DNA of 64,000 nt from Cacconaster sp045601245 (GTDB taxonomy: Bacteria; Bacteroidota; Bacteroidia; Bacteroidales; UBA932): assembly GCA_045601245.1 (NCBI GenBank), contig JAZRZH010000004.1, positions 1-64,000 on the forward strand, read 5' to 3'. A program made the translations under genes and the position numbers. The notes beneath the pieces were generated by a model. It had not been told where the DNA came from. It saw only the letters and a program-made list of their open reading frames with translations, and ran no database searches. Shown piece after piece: positions 51,997-63,882 of this stretch. Within the stretch, counting starts at the first letter, position 1. Each line of letters begins with the position of its first letter.

Positions 51997-53546
51997 TTGG
52001 TTGCTATTAATCTACACATACGAGTAACGAATGTGCGCATTCCTGGCTCAACAGCATAGAGAATGCCGAACATAAGTACGGTGAATGATCCGCATCCTAT
52101 GATTGCATACATCACGAACTGAAGAAGCCCTGCCGTCGGATCGATGTCGATGCTTCTGATAACAAGCGCGGTAAGGACGAATGCTGCGGCAAGACAGAGC
52201 ATCAGCTTGAGGAAGAGCCCGAAATATGTCGCGGCATTGCGACCCATCCCGCTGTGGAACAGGAAGTAAGGACGCCAGATATAGATGATCAGTGCAAGTT
52301 CGAGTATTGCTGCGGCAAGCACGCCGTTGAGTCCGTAGAGACGGCCGAGTACAACTGCGGCGACCGCGAAAATGGCAGCCTCTGCCACCGGGGCCCAGAT
52401 GTCGCGGAAAAGTCCGTAGGCATTTACGTAAGTGTCCACCACGGTGCGGAGATTGTTCATAAAGAAGAGTATTATTACGAGGATAAGAGTCGTGTGATTG
52501 AGGATATAACCGTCCCCTATCCAGTATGTTATAAATGGCTCTGTAAGGAAATACAGTCCGAAGCAACCGAGACCGACCATCAGAAAGCGGACCGCAAAGA
52601 GCTCACGAAAAACCTTGAATATGAGTTCCTTGTTCCCTTCCGCTATCATATTGCCCACACTTGCGGTGATGCTCGTGAATATCGCCACGAGGACCGACTG
52701 CAGGCTGTTGGAGAGTATCAGGTAGTTGCCGTAAAGCGCCACCTCCGTGAGCGAGGTGAATGCATATATGAAGAGCGGCATCGCCTGGAGCGTCACGAAA
52801 ATGCCAATCTTGTGGACGAACAGCTGCCTGATTTTGGTGAGCACATCCGGATAACGGGAACGGAGGTCGCGGTCGACAGCGCATTTATCCTTCATATACG
52901 GATAGTTGCGGTAGACCGCCACGTTGAGCGCAACTGCGGCGATGATGGCGAAGAACGCCTCAAGGACGAGCCACCATACGTACGGATGGCTGAAGAACCG
53001 CACCGCCACCATCTGTGCCGCCACCTTGACGATCATAGTCAGGCGGTAGCTGATCTGTATCTTGTAGTCCTTCTGGTCGGCTGCGAGCACCGACTGCTTG
53101 TAATTCACGAAGTATCCTAGCAATGCGCTGAATAGCAGCACACCGAAAGAAGCGTAGGCATACCACATAGGCAGTTCCATCTTCGTGAATATCTTCGGGA
53201 AGAATGGGATCAGCACAATGCTGGCTGCAATGATGATCAGCGCCACGCGCTTGTAGAGCCATCCCTGCAGCGCCACTATCTCCCTGACGCTTCTGTGGTC
53301 GGAGTCGAACAACGGCTTGTAGAGGGTGACTGCGATTGCCGAGCTGATGCCCAGTTCGGCAAGATTCAAGAAGTTAAGAAGGCTTGCGGCCGTAGTATTC
53401 AGACCCAGGATCTCAGTTCCGAGCCAGTCCAGGAATATCTTTCTGGACCAGAACCCGATAAGCAGTGAAATGACCTGGATGATAATCGCCACCAGACCAT
53501 TCTGCAGACTCTTGGCAGTCCTGTTGTATGAACCTTCCGCAGCCAT
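51993..53546 (-). CDS. Polysaccharide flippase (Wzx / MATE-like)
   Basis: A 517-residue protein with about 13-14 transmembrane segments, of the polysaccharide-synthase / oligosaccharide-flippase family. The N-terminal SLQNGLVAIIIQVISLLIGF and WLGTEILGLNTTAASLLNFLNLAELG are the typical opening. It probably turns lipid-linked glycan units across the inner membrane for the Wza/Wzz-type system nearby. It starts directly next to the rlmB stop. Confidence 0.9.
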   Translation of the reverse strand: MAAEGSYNRTAKSLQNGLVAIIIQVISLLIGFWSRKIFLDWLGTEILGLNTTAASLLNFLNLAELGISSAIAVTLYKPLFDSDHRSVREIVALQGWLYKRVALIIIAASIVLIPFFPKIFTKMELPMWYAYASFGVLLFSALLGYFVNYKQSVLAADQKDYKIQISYRLTMIVKVAAQMVAVRFFSHPYVWWLVLEAFFAIIAAVALNVAVYRNYPYMKDKCAVDRDLRSRYPDVLTKIRQLFVHKIGIFVTLQAMPLFIYAFTSLTEVALYGNYLILSNSLQSVLVAIFTSITASVGNMIAEGNKELIFKVFRELFAVRFLMVGLGCFGLYFLTEPFITYWIGDGYILNHTTLILVIILFFMNNLRTVVDTYVNAYGLFRDIWAPVAEAAIFAVAAVVLGRLYGLNGVLAAAILELALIIYIWRPYFLFHSGMGRNAATYFGLFLKLMLCLAAAFVLTALVIRSIDIDPTAGLLQFVMYAIIGCGSFTVLMFGILYAVEPGMRTFVTRMCRLIATK

Positions 53547-54287
53547 CTACATCCTCTGTCTCAATGCTTCGAACATAATCAGAGCCGATGCGACGGAGAC
53601 ATTGAGAGAGCCTGTCTCGCCGTACATCGGAATCCTTGCACCGACAGTGCAGAGGCTGAGCACCGGCTCGGAAATGCCGCTGCCTTCCGATCCCATCACG
53701 ATAGCTGTAGCCTTGCGGAGATTGACATCATACATATCGTCCTCCGCCTTCTCGCTGCACGCGACGATCTGGAATCCGGAATCCCTGAAATAATACATCG
53801 GCACCCTGAGATTCGCGACCTTTGCAACAGGGATTCTGAGCAAAGCGCCAGCGGAGGTCTTCACCGCATCAGGATTTATGGCGGCACATCCCTTTGCAGG
53901 TAGTATTATGCCGTCGACGCCGGCACATTCCGCACTGCGGGCGATGGCACCGAGGTTGCGGACATCGCTCACTCCGTCGAGGATGAGGAAGAGGGGATTG
54001 GCCTTGCGGGACATCGCGGCCTCGATCATCTCCTCGAACGGCACATAATCAATCTGCGGGAGGAAGGCGATGACGCCCTGATGCGCCCCCTTGACCAGAT
54101 AGTTCATCTTCTCTATCGGCACGAACTGATAATTGATGCCATTGGCCTCGATAAGGTCCATAAGCTGTTTGAACTGAGAACCTTCAAGTCCGCGCTTCAA
54201 CAATATTTTCTCAAACTTGCGTCCAGTCTCGATAGCTGAGATGACAGGATGCATTCCGAACAGATAGTAGCTTTTGTTCTCTTCCAT
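53547..54287 (-). CDS. rlmB: TrmH/RlmB family RNA 2'-O-methyltransferase
   Basis: A 246-residue SPOUT methyltransferase; RlmB methylates G2251 of 23S rRNA. The N-terminal substrate-binding part has YYLFGMHPVISAIE. The knot motifs are NLGAIARSAECAG, IVMGSEGSGIS and IPMYGETGSLNVSVASALIMFE. The length matches RlmB. It stands between ABC-F and flippase genes with 0-3 base gaps, so translation genes and glycan genes share one run. Confidence 0.92.
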   Translation of the reverse strand: MEENKSYYLFGMHPVISAIETGRKFEKILLKRGLEGSQFKQLMDLIEANGINYQFVPIEKMNYLVKGAHQGVIAFLPQIDYVPFEEMIEAAMSRKANPLFLILDGVSDVRNLGAIARSAECAGVDGIILPAKGCAAINPDAVKTSAGALLRIPVAKVANLRVPMYYFRDSGFQIVACSEKAEDDMYDVNLRKATAIVMGSEGSGISEPVLSLCTVGARIPMYGETGSLNVSVASALIMFEALRQRM

Positions 54288-54290
54288 AAT

Positions 54291-56264
54291 CTATAAACTG
54301 GCCCATTCGTCCATTTTTGCGTCGAGGTCCCTCTTCATCTCGAGATATTCGCGCGTAAGTTCCATAATATCAGTATCAGGGGACGGCGACGAGAGTTTGC
54401 CCTCGATCTCCGCCATTTTCGTTTCAAGTTCGGCGATCCGCTTTTCAAGCGCGCTCCTGCGGTTCGCGATCTTCTTCTCCTCGCGGGAGGCGGCCTTCTG
54501 CTCCTGGTAGGAGACCTTCGACTGCTCTTTCTTCTGCGCAGGCTGAGGAGCCGCGGCAGCAGGCTTGTCCTGCTTCTGCGGAGCCGGTGTCCTGCCCTGT
54601 GCCGCCTTCATCTCGAACTCGCGGAAATTCTCCACCTTCTTGGCGTGAAGGAATTCATCCACACCGCCGAGATGTTCTCGGACCCTGCCGTCGGCATATT
54701 CATACACCTTGTCAACCAGTCCGTTGAGGAAGTCTCGGTCGTGTGATACAACAATCAGCGTGCCGTCATAGGCCTTGAGCGCCTGCTTGAGGACATCCTT
54801 CGACCGGATGTCCATATGGTTGGTAGGTTCGTCGAGTGCGAGCAGGTTGTACGGGTTGAGCATCAGCCTTGCCATCGCAAGCCTGGAGCGCTCTCCACCG
54901 CTAAGTACAGAAACCTTCTTGTCTATATCTTCGCCCTTGAAGAGGAATGCCGCCAGAATGTCGCGAAGTTTAGTGCGGATATCCCCCACCGCCACCTTGT
55001 CGAGCGTGTCGTAGACTGTATCGGTCTTGATGAGGATGTCATCCTGATTCTGCGCATAATAGCCCACGTTCACGTTATGTCCTACCTTCGCCTCGCCTGC
55101 AAAAGGCTCGAGCTCGTTCATCAGCACGCGCATCATCGTGGTCTTGCCCTCGCCGTTGCGTCCGACGAACGCCACCTTCTCGCCACGGCGGATAGTGACA
55201 TTGACGCCGTTGAGTATGACCTTGCGCGGCTGCTGCGGATTCTCCGGCTGAGGGTAGCCTATGACGGCGTCCTTGACCAGGAACGCCACGTCACCCGAGC
55301 GCGGAGCCGGCGGAAACTTGACGCAGAGCGTCGAAAGGTCCTCTTCGTCTATCTCTATGCGGTCCAGGCGGTCCAGCTGTTTGATGCGTGACTGCACCTG
55401 ATTGCTCTTGGTGGCCTTGTAACGGAAACGTTCGATGAACTCCTCCGTCTTCTCTATCATGCGCTGCTGGTTCTCGTATGCCGCCTTCTGCTGCGCGATG
55501 CGCTCCTTACGGAGTTCGACATACTGGCTGTAAGGCACCTTGTAGTCGTAGATGTGACCGAGCATTATCTCCACAGTGCGGGTGGTACAGTTGTCCAGGA
55601 AACGGCGGTCGTGCGATATGAGCACCAGTGCGCCGGTATAGTCCTGAAGGTAATCCTCCAGCCACTGGATGGATTCGATGTCGAGGTGATTGGTAGGCTC
55701 GTCGAGAAGCAGCACATCCGGTTTGCGCAGCAGGATCTTCGCCAGCTCGATACGCATGTTCCAGCCCTGGCTGAAAGTGTCGGTCAGGCGGTCAAATTCG
55801 CCACGCTTGAATCCGAGGCCTATCAGAGTACGCTCCGCCATAAGCTCGGGAGGTTCGCTGCCCTGCATCGCTATGGCGTCGCTCACTTCATTGAGTTCGA
55901 CCATCAGCCTGGAATATGAAGCCGACTCGTAGTCAGTCCTCTCCGCAAGTTCCGCGGAAATCTCGTCCATCCTGATATTGAGCTGCTTCAGGTCATCGAA
56001 GGCCGTAAGGGTCTCCTCTATGACAGTCTTGCCATGATGATGCTCCATCAACTGCGGCAGATAGCCCACATTGATGCCGGAAGGTCGCATTATCTTTCCG
56101 GAGGTTGGGCTCTGAAGGCCCATAATCAACTTGAGCAGCGTGGATTTGCCCGCGCCGTTCTTGCCCACGAGGCCTATCCGGTCGCGGTCGTTGATGTGAA
56201 AATTAATATTGTCAAGCAATGTCGTCCCACCGAACGACACTGTCAGGTCATTTATCGAAATCAT
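54291..56264 (-). CDS. ABC-F family ATPase, YheS/EttA-like group
   Basis: A 657-residue soluble protein with two ABC cassettes. Cassette 1: GKNGAGKST and DEPTNHLDIES; its signature LTDTFSQGWNMRI is atypical (SQGW in place of SGG), as in several ABC-F subfamilies. Cassette 2: GRNGEGKTT, LSGGERSRLAM and DEPTNHMDI. The C-terminal part has an Ala/Pro/Gln-rich linker and a coiled coil (KKIANRRSALEKRI). It overlaps tatC by 4 bases. Probably acts on ribosomes. Confidence 0.9.
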   Translation of the reverse strand: MISINDLTVSFGGTTLLDNINFHINDRDRIGLVGKNGAGKSTLLKLIMGLQSPTSGKIMRPSGINVGYLPQLMEHHHGKTVIEETLTAFDDLKQLNIRMDEISAELAERTDYESASYSRLMVELNEVSDAIAMQGSEPPELMAERTLIGLGFKRGEFDRLTDTFSQGWNMRIELAKILLRKPDVLLLDEPTNHLDIESIQWLEDYLQDYTGALVLISHDRRFLDNCTTRTVEIMLGHIYDYKVPYSQYVELRKERIAQQKAAYENQQRMIEKTEEFIERFRYKATKSNQVQSRIKQLDRLDRIEIDEEDLSTLCVKFPPAPRSGDVAFLVKDAVIGYPQPENPQQPRKVILNGVNVTIRRGEKVAFVGRNGEGKTTMMRVLMNELEPFAGEAKVGHNVNVGYYAQNQDDILIKTDTVYDTLDKVAVGDIRTKLRDILAAFLFKGEDIDKKVSVLSGGERSRLAMARLMLNPYNLLALDEPTNHMDIRSKDVLKQALKAYDGTLIVVSHDRDFLNGLVDKVYEYADGRVREHLGGVDEFLHAKKVENFREFEMKAAQGRTPAPQKQDKPAAAAPQPAQKKEQSKVSYQEQKAASREEKKIANRRSALEKRIAELETKMAEIEGKLSSPSPDTDIMELTREYLEMKRDLDAKMDEWASL

Positions 56265-57022
56265 ACAGTCTCCTCCACTTTGTCCTTACATATTGCAACA
56301 CTCAGGAGATACAGCAGGAAGAGCGGCACCGACACCACGCAGAGCGAGAACGGGTCGCCCGAAGGGGTGATGATCGCGGCGAGAAGCACCGCCACGAAGA
56401 CGGCTACGCGCCAGCCCTTGCGGAGCATCCCCTTGGTCACGATGCCGAGGCTCGAGAAAACCGCAATGAGCGTCGGAAACTCGAACACCAGTCCGAAGAG
56501 CAGCACCGTGGAGGTGACGGTTGCCATATATGAACTCAGCGAAATGGTGTTGACGACGGTGTCGCTGACGGTATATCCCTGGAAGAAATTGACCATCAGA
56601 GGAAGCACCACGACGTAGCCTATGGCCAGCCCCAGATAGAAAAGCAGCGATGCGAACAGGAATGCCCCGCGCACCGCCTTCTTTTCGTGCTCATAGAGAG
56701 CCGGCGAAACGAAATGCCATATCTCGAATATCAGATACGGACAGCATAGTATCAGCGCACAGATGAAGGTGACCTTCATATGGATGATGAACTGCGCCGT
56801 GACCTCTATGTTGACCAGATTGAGTGTCACGTCGACGCCCAGAAGCCGGTACAGGAAGAAATCCGGCCGCGTGGGCGCGAGTATGACGCCGTCGAAAAGG
56901 AACCGCTTGAAACAGAAGAGGACCACACTCACCGCCAGGACAACCAGCAGTGAGCGTATCAGGACCGCTCGGAGGGCATCCAGATGGTCCCAGAAAGTCA
57001 TCTCATTGTTTCCGTCTGACAT
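56261..57022 (-). CDS. tatC: Sec-independent translocase subunit TatC
   Basis: A 253-residue, six-segment membrane protein and twin-arginine signal receptor. The N terminus MTFWDHLDALRAVLIRS carries the conserved HLxxLR-type motif with the invariant Glu/Asp nearby. ILCCPYLIFEIWHFVSPALYEHEKK is the characteristic middle region, with FxxPALxxxEKK and the FEFP motif (LVFEFPTLIAVFS) next. It overlaps tatA by 1 base and the ABC-F gene by 4. Confidence 0.93.
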   Translation of the reverse strand: MSDGNNEMTFWDHLDALRAVLIRSLLVVLAVSVVLFCFKRFLFDGVILAPTRPDFFLYRLLGVDVTLNLVNIEVTAQFIIHMKVTFICALILCCPYLIFEIWHFVSPALYEHEKKAVRGAFLFASLLFYLGLAIGYVVVLPLMVNFFQGYTVSDTVVNTISLSSYMATVTSTVLLFGLVFEFPTLIAVFSSLGIVTKGMLRKGWRVAVFVAVLLAAIITPSGDPFSLCVVSVPLFLLYLLSVAICKDKVEETV

Positions 57023-57261
57023 TACTCAGCCTTGGGTTCCTCCGGCTTCTTCGGCTCTTCGGTATTCTGGATGTCGGCCTTGATATCCTTGATATCCTTC
57101 TCGACTTCGTTCATACCTTCCTTGAAGCTCTTCACACCCTTGCCGAGGCCTTTCATCATCTCCGGGATCTTCTTGCCTCCGAAAAGGAGAAGTACGAGAA
57201 GAAGCAGGACAATCCATTCCCAGCCCTGAATGGCCAGCGGGTAGATAAACAAAGTGTGCAT
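57022..57261 (-). CDS. tatA: Sec-independent translocase subunit TatA/E
   Basis: A 79-residue TatA-type protein. The single short TM (WEWIVLLLLVLLLFGGKKIPEMMKGLGKGVKSF in outline) has the FGxKKIPE hinge and an amphipathic helix, followed by a charged, Lys/Glu/Pro-rich tail. It is directly followed by tatC, giving a minimal TatAC system with no tatB. Confidence 0.94.
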   Translation of the reverse strand: MHTLFIYPLAIQGWEWIVLLLLVLLLFGGKKIPEMMKGLGKGVKSFKEGMNEVEKDIKDIKADIQNTEEPKKPEEPKAE

Positions 57262-57279
57262 ATATGCGTTGTTTTAAGG

Positions 57280-59997
<2,718 letters not shown>

Positions 59998-60037
59998 ATC
60001 TGGTTAGTATATTATATCGCAAAATATTATTAACCTG

Positions 60038-60045
60038 CAAATTTA
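60038..60045 (-). promoter_or_regulatory. -7 promoter box of the valS operon
   Basis: Minus-strand TAAATTTG followed by CAGG, 40 bases before the valS ATG. It is the only clear promoter for the downstream run to 46631. Confidence 0.6.
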
Positions 60046-60142
60046 ATGAATTTGCAGCGAGAAAGCAATAACTCTTCAACTATGTTTCTCGGGAGACGAA
60101 CAGCAGGGTCCGCAGGCGACAGGCAAGGTTGATTACCGCATT

Positions 60143-61399
60143 CTACAGCCGCACAAGGACGACGTGGTTGCCTTTTGCGGTGGCAAGGAAGCGGTCGAAG
60201 TCGGCTGCGTTGTCAAATCGGAAGCGGATCTGGGTGCGGCAGCGCTGGGGGACACTGGTATTGGCCACGAGTTCGCCTTCAGCGCGGTAAAGGTATTGCA
60301 GCCTGCTGCCGGAAATCTTGAGCAGCGCGCAGCGTCCTTCAGGCAGTACGCCGCGTATGCCTATACCTATGCCGGATTCGAAATGTGACGGCAGGCTGAA
60401 GGCGGTTGTCATCGACAGCGGCAGAGTGCAGTGGGCCAGTTCAAGGGTCAGATCCTCGCGGCAGAGGGATGCGGGATTGCACATAAAGGCCTGACGGCCC
60501 ATATAACGTTTGGCATATATCATTGTCCACAGCGCCGGGATATCCCCTTCGCAACCACAGACTATGTCCTCGTCATTGAGCAGCGCCAACGCCAGGCAAG
60601 CTGTAGTGCCGCAGCTGTCCAGAAGGTCGAAACATTTGACGGTGAGGGCGTCAAATCCATTGTCTTCGCAGATTCCGCGGAGCGCGACATACATCCGCGC
60701 GGCCTTGGTCAGGTCCTCCAGAGTACGATCCCCGGACAGGCAGGACCTCAAACCGAGCACCGCCGCCTCCACGTCCGGGTCATCATCAGCAGTGGCTTCA
60801 TATTTCTCGCGGACGATATCCATCGGGATGTCCCTGAATTGCATCCTGTACTTCTTCTCCACCGCCCTGCGGTCAATGCCCGAGGAGATCAGCCACGGGC
60901 TCTCCCCTCCTGACAGACCGACAAAAAGACCTTCGAACTCAGCCAGGTCCCAGTCGGAGATGTCCAGTCCGAAAGCATCGGGAACAGTTTCCGACGGGCA
61001 CGTCACAGTGCCTTCTCCGGCTGCCGATGAAGCCGATGGGACAGCCCTACTCCCGGAGACAGCCTCCTCCGCACTGATGATGCGGCAGCTGACACCTCTC
61101 TGCGCCAGATAAGTCTTGATCTCCAGGCTGGCCGCAAGCGAATTGTGCAGTCCGTCGGCAATCAGCGTCACCGGTGCGGGCACTGCATCAATATGGCTGC
61201 GGAAAAGTTCCTCGGTACCGCCTGTGGCAATGAAGCACAGAGTCCTGCCATCGAAAGGCCCGATGGAGGTATCCGTCGAATCGACATAAACTGTTTCGCA
61301 GTCAAAAACTGCCACCATGCTGTCCAGAAGTTCCTTTCTGGAACCCATCACGCTTGTGGCATCGTGCAGCGCCGATGCAAATATCAGAAGTCTGTTCAT
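60143..61399 (-). CDS. L-fucose/arabinose isomerase-like protein
   Basis: A 418-residue protein with no signal. The C-terminal half resembles the fucose isomerase fold: SCGTTACLALALLNDEDIVCGCEGDIPALWTMIYAKRYMGRQAFMCNPASL (read in parts), with CEGDI as the metal-region motif. The N-terminal domain (IFASALHDATSVMGSRKELLDSM) is poorly conserved, and about residues 120-145 are a Ser/Ala-rich stretch. Such proteins accompany glycan-use genes; catalytic activity is unproven. Its promoter abuts the terminator of the next operon and leaves it almost leaderless. Confidence 0.7.
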   Translation of the reverse strand: MNRLLIFASALHDATSVMGSRKELLDSMVAVFDCETVYVDSTDTSIGPFDGRTLCFIATGGTEELFRSHIDAVPAPVTLIADGLHNSLAASLEIKTYLAQRGVSCRIISAEEAVSGSRAVPSASSAAGEGTVTCPSETVPDAFGLDISDWDLAEFEGLFVGLSGGESPWLISSGIDRRAVEKKYRMQFRDIPMDIVREKYEATADDDPDVEAAVLGLRSCLSGDRTLEDLTKAARMYVALRGICEDNGFDALTVKCFDLLDSCGTTACLALALLNDEDIVCGCEGDIPALWTMIYAKRYMGRQAFMCNPASLCREDLTLELAHCTLPLSMTTAFSLPSHFESGIGIGIRGVLPEGRCALLKISGSRLQYLYRAEGELVANTSVPQRCRTQIRFRFDNAADFDRFLATAKGNHVVLVRL

Positions 61400-61403
61400 A
61401 TTT

Positions 61404-61411
61404 CAAATATA
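61404..61411 (-). promoter_or_regulatory. -7 promoter box of the fucose-isomerase-like gene, leaderless
   Basis: Minus-strand TATATTTG with 4 bases to the ATG at 61399. It lies directly beside the terminator hairpin of the upstream operon, whose stem would overlap the -33 region. Confidence 0.6.
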
Positions 61412-61442
61412 ATAAAAAAGGCGGTACAATGACCGCCTTTTA
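61412..61442 (-). terminator. Intrinsic terminator of the lipoprotein operon
   Basis: AAAGGCGGT (61417-61425) and ACCGCCTTT (61432-61440) pair around ACAATG; a T run follows on the minus strand. It starts 21 bases past the BACON gene stop. Confidence 0.85.
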
Positions 61443-61462
61443 AGTAATGAGAGTGACAGAAT

Positions 61463-62545
61463 TTATTTCTGTACCAGTTTCGGTTGACGTACGCTCATCA
61501 GAGATGACTTGCGGAGGTCAGTGGTAAGACTCTCACCTTCCTTGCATGCGAAGGTGTAGATGGAAAAGCCCTGGGAAAGACGCTCTGTATTTATACGCTT
61601 CGCGGAATCGAAGAGGTCAATTGTGTACTTTCCGTCATTCAGCTGATAGCTGAATGTAACGTTGTAGGACGCAGCTGTGGAGTAACCGACGTAGAATGAC
61701 GCCTTGTCAAGTGTGGAATATGACACTGTCACAAACACACCGAGTGTATCGGACTGTCCGATATACTGGGCGTTATTGATGAAGAGTTCATTGTTGACAT
61801 CGTCATAATGCATAGGAATATCCCAATTGCAGAGACCGCTGAGCAGGTATGAATTAGGATCATCAGCCGTCGGACGGCTGATAGTCACATCCTTGGATGC
61901 GGACTTGGTGCAGGCATTGTCGGTGAAATAGGTCATCGTGTATGAACCTGCGAAACTGCGCTCGAACTTCTGGGTAATGCTATAAGTGGTCTTGGCGTCA
62001 CCACAGCTGATAACGAACTTGCCGTTTCGGACATTGCCGGAATCATTAGTCTTGATGGTAAGCAGGTAACCGTAATCGGTCTTCTCGTATGCAATCCAGT
62101 CGTCTGCAGATACGGTCACATCGAAGGTGCTTGCACCATTGATTTCCACTGAACCGCCCTTCATCTCGACAGAGACACTCTGATCGGCAAATGAGAAGAG
62201 CATACCCTGCTGATGTGGATAAAGTTTCATCTGTTCATCGCCGCACTTGAGTGTGACGGTGGTTGAACGGCCTTCGAATGAAATATTCTCCGGCACGGTC
62301 ACGATCAGCTTGTTACCGTTGACAGTGGCCTTACACCAGTCTGAAGTGCATTCAGCAGTAACTGTGCCGTCTGCCTCGAACACTACCTCACCGCTCTGTG
62401 CCGCAGCATCAAAAGAGATGTTGGACGAAACGATCTTGATGGAAGACTCCTTTGCATAAGGATTGAATGACTCTTCCTCAGTGCAGGCAACTAGGCCTGC
62501 AACGCTTGTGGCAACGAGTGCCAGTGCAAATAATATCTTCTTCAT
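61463..62545 (-). CDS. BACON-domain lipoprotein
   Basis: A 360-residue lipoprotein (LVAC, Cys21). Residues 35-115 and 125-200 are two BACON-type beta domains; the first has SNISFDAAAQSGEVVFEADG and CTSDWCKATVNGNKLIVTVPEN-like sequence, the second VTVSADDWIAYEKTDYG. BACON modules are linked to carbohydrate binding in Bacteroidetes. The C-terminal part is an uncharacterised beta domain (YFTDNACTKSASKDVTI). It is last in an operon behind DUF4302, 2 bases apart. Confidence 0.88.
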   Translation of the reverse strand: MKKILFALALVATSVAGLVACTEEESFNPYAKESSIKIVSSNISFDAAAQSGEVVFEADGTVTAECTSDWCKATVNGNKLIVTVPENISFEGRSTTVTLKCGDEQMKLYPHQQGMLFSFADQSVSVEMKGGSVEINGASTFDVTVSADDWIAYEKTDYGYLLTIKTNDSGNVRNGKFVISCGDAKTTYSITQKFERSFAGSYTMTYFTDNACTKSASKDVTISRPTADDPNSYLLSGLCNWDIPMHYDDVNNELFINNAQYIGQSDTLGVFVTVSYSTLDKASFYVGYSTAASYNVTFSYQLNDGKYTIDLFDSAKRINTERLSQGFSIYTFACKEGESLTTDLRKSSLMSVRQPKLVQK

Positions 62546-62547
62546 GC

Positions 62548-63870
62548 TTAATCGACTTTAGTGAGTGATACGACATTGGTGATCTGATGTTTTCCGGCAC
62601 CTGTGAAAGCGAAGTATGCCGTAGAAGTCAGATTGCCTACCTTGTAGGACGATGAAAGGGTTGTGCTGCTCATACTATAGCATGTGAATGAACAAACGCT
62701 ATACGTTCCCCATTCTCCATTGTCAACCAGGTTATATACAGGGTGAGCCTCGTCACCGTTCCACTTGGTCACAAGTCCGATCTTGCTGCTATAGTTGACA
62801 TATCCCTTCACGGAATCCCATGACATCAGTGCGATGTAATTCTTACCGTCCTTGACATATTCACCGCCGAGTGTAAGGATCTGTGTCAGCAATGAGAGAG
62901 TACCTGTACCCTTGCTGTAGGTTAGAACGAACTCGTAATTCTCGTTCACACCCTGCATGCGATAAGTCTTGCCATCACCGGCAGGAACGAGGGTCACAGG
63001 GAATTCGCCTTTGGAATACTTGAACATGTAATTGCCGGCATAGTCAGCATACATACGATATCCTTCAGGGAATACAGCGGCGAAAGAGGTACCATTGGCA
63101 GCCCCATCGGAGATTGTAAGGCTCTTGCCACCGTCGGTAAGGTCAAATGTCTCGAATACGGTGCTTCCTACAGTCACAGGCTCGTAAAAGCGCAATCCTG
63201 TGTCGGTAATCGCGTATGCAACGGTATTGGACTTGCCGTCAACATTGAATGTGAAATGACGGTTGTCGGTATCAATCTTGGCTTTGACGTCAGTGTCTCC
63301 CATCTTACCTTCGATGCTGGTCATCATAAAGTTTGATGCAACTTCGTCAATCTTCGCGAGATATGACTCTGCAGGCTCCTGAAGAGGACGCATATACATA
63401 ATATTGCCTGTGCGCGGTCCGCGGAGGGTGATGAGTTCAGGTGTAGCCTTGACAATGACGAACTCAAACTCGCCGTGCATGGCTTCATATGAATCGGAGC
63501 TTCCGCTAGGCGTTGAGAATTCGTGGATAGCCTTGTTGTAGGTATCAAAGAGTAATGCAGGACCGTTGTCATCAGTCATCTTGTAGAGGCTGGTGTAGTT
63601 GCCTGACATACGTTCGGTCTGAACCTCAACCTCAAGCTCTCCGAACTTGAGAGTGTAGGCGAAACCGCCATGTTCCTGCTCGGACTGAGGGAACATCTCA
63701 AGGAGCCAGCCGTACTCCGCATCCATAAGGATCTTGCGGGCTTCATCTTTTGCAGCACTGAGGCGCTCTGAGGATGACTGGTCAAAAATGTCTTCCTGGT
63801 TGAACAGGCAGGACTGCATTGAGAACAATGAAATGGCCAATGCCAGAGTTGTGAAAATCTTTCTTCTCAT
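62548..63870 (-). CDS. DUF4302 family lipoprotein
   Basis: A 440-residue lipoprotein (SMQSC, Cys21). Landmarks of DUF4302 are SSSERLSAAKDEARKILMDAEYGWLLEMFP and LLFDTYNKAIHEFSTPSG (read in parts). Such proteins sit in SusC/SusD-type loci next to a zinc metallohydrolase lipoprotein. AGGAGG lies 8 bases upstream of the ATG and overlaps the preceding stop codon, unusual for Bacteroidetes. It is followed 2 bases later by the BACON gene. Confidence 0.88.
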   Translation of the reverse strand: MRRKIFTTLALAISLFSMQSCLFNQEDIFDQSSSERLSAAKDEARKILMDAEYGWLLEMFPQSEQEHGGFAYTLKFGELEVEVQTERMSGNYTSLYKMTDDNGPALLFDTYNKAIHEFSTPSGSSDSYEAMHGEFEFVIVKATPELITLRGPRTGNIMYMRPLQEPAESYLAKIDEVASNFMMTSIEGKMGDTDVKAKIDTDNRHFTFNVDGKSNTVAYAITDTGLRFYEPVTVGSTVFETFDLTDGGKSLTISDGAANGTSFAAVFPEGYRMYADYAGNYMFKYSKGEFPVTLVPAGDGKTYRMQGVNENYEFVLTYSKGTGTLSLLTQILTLGGEYVKDGKNYIALMSWDSVKGYVNYSSKIGLVTKWNGDEAHPVYNLVDNGEWGTYSVCSFTCYSMSSTTLSSSYKVGNLTSTAYFAFTGAGKHQITNVVSLTKVD

Positions 63871-63882
63871 AATTCAATCCTC

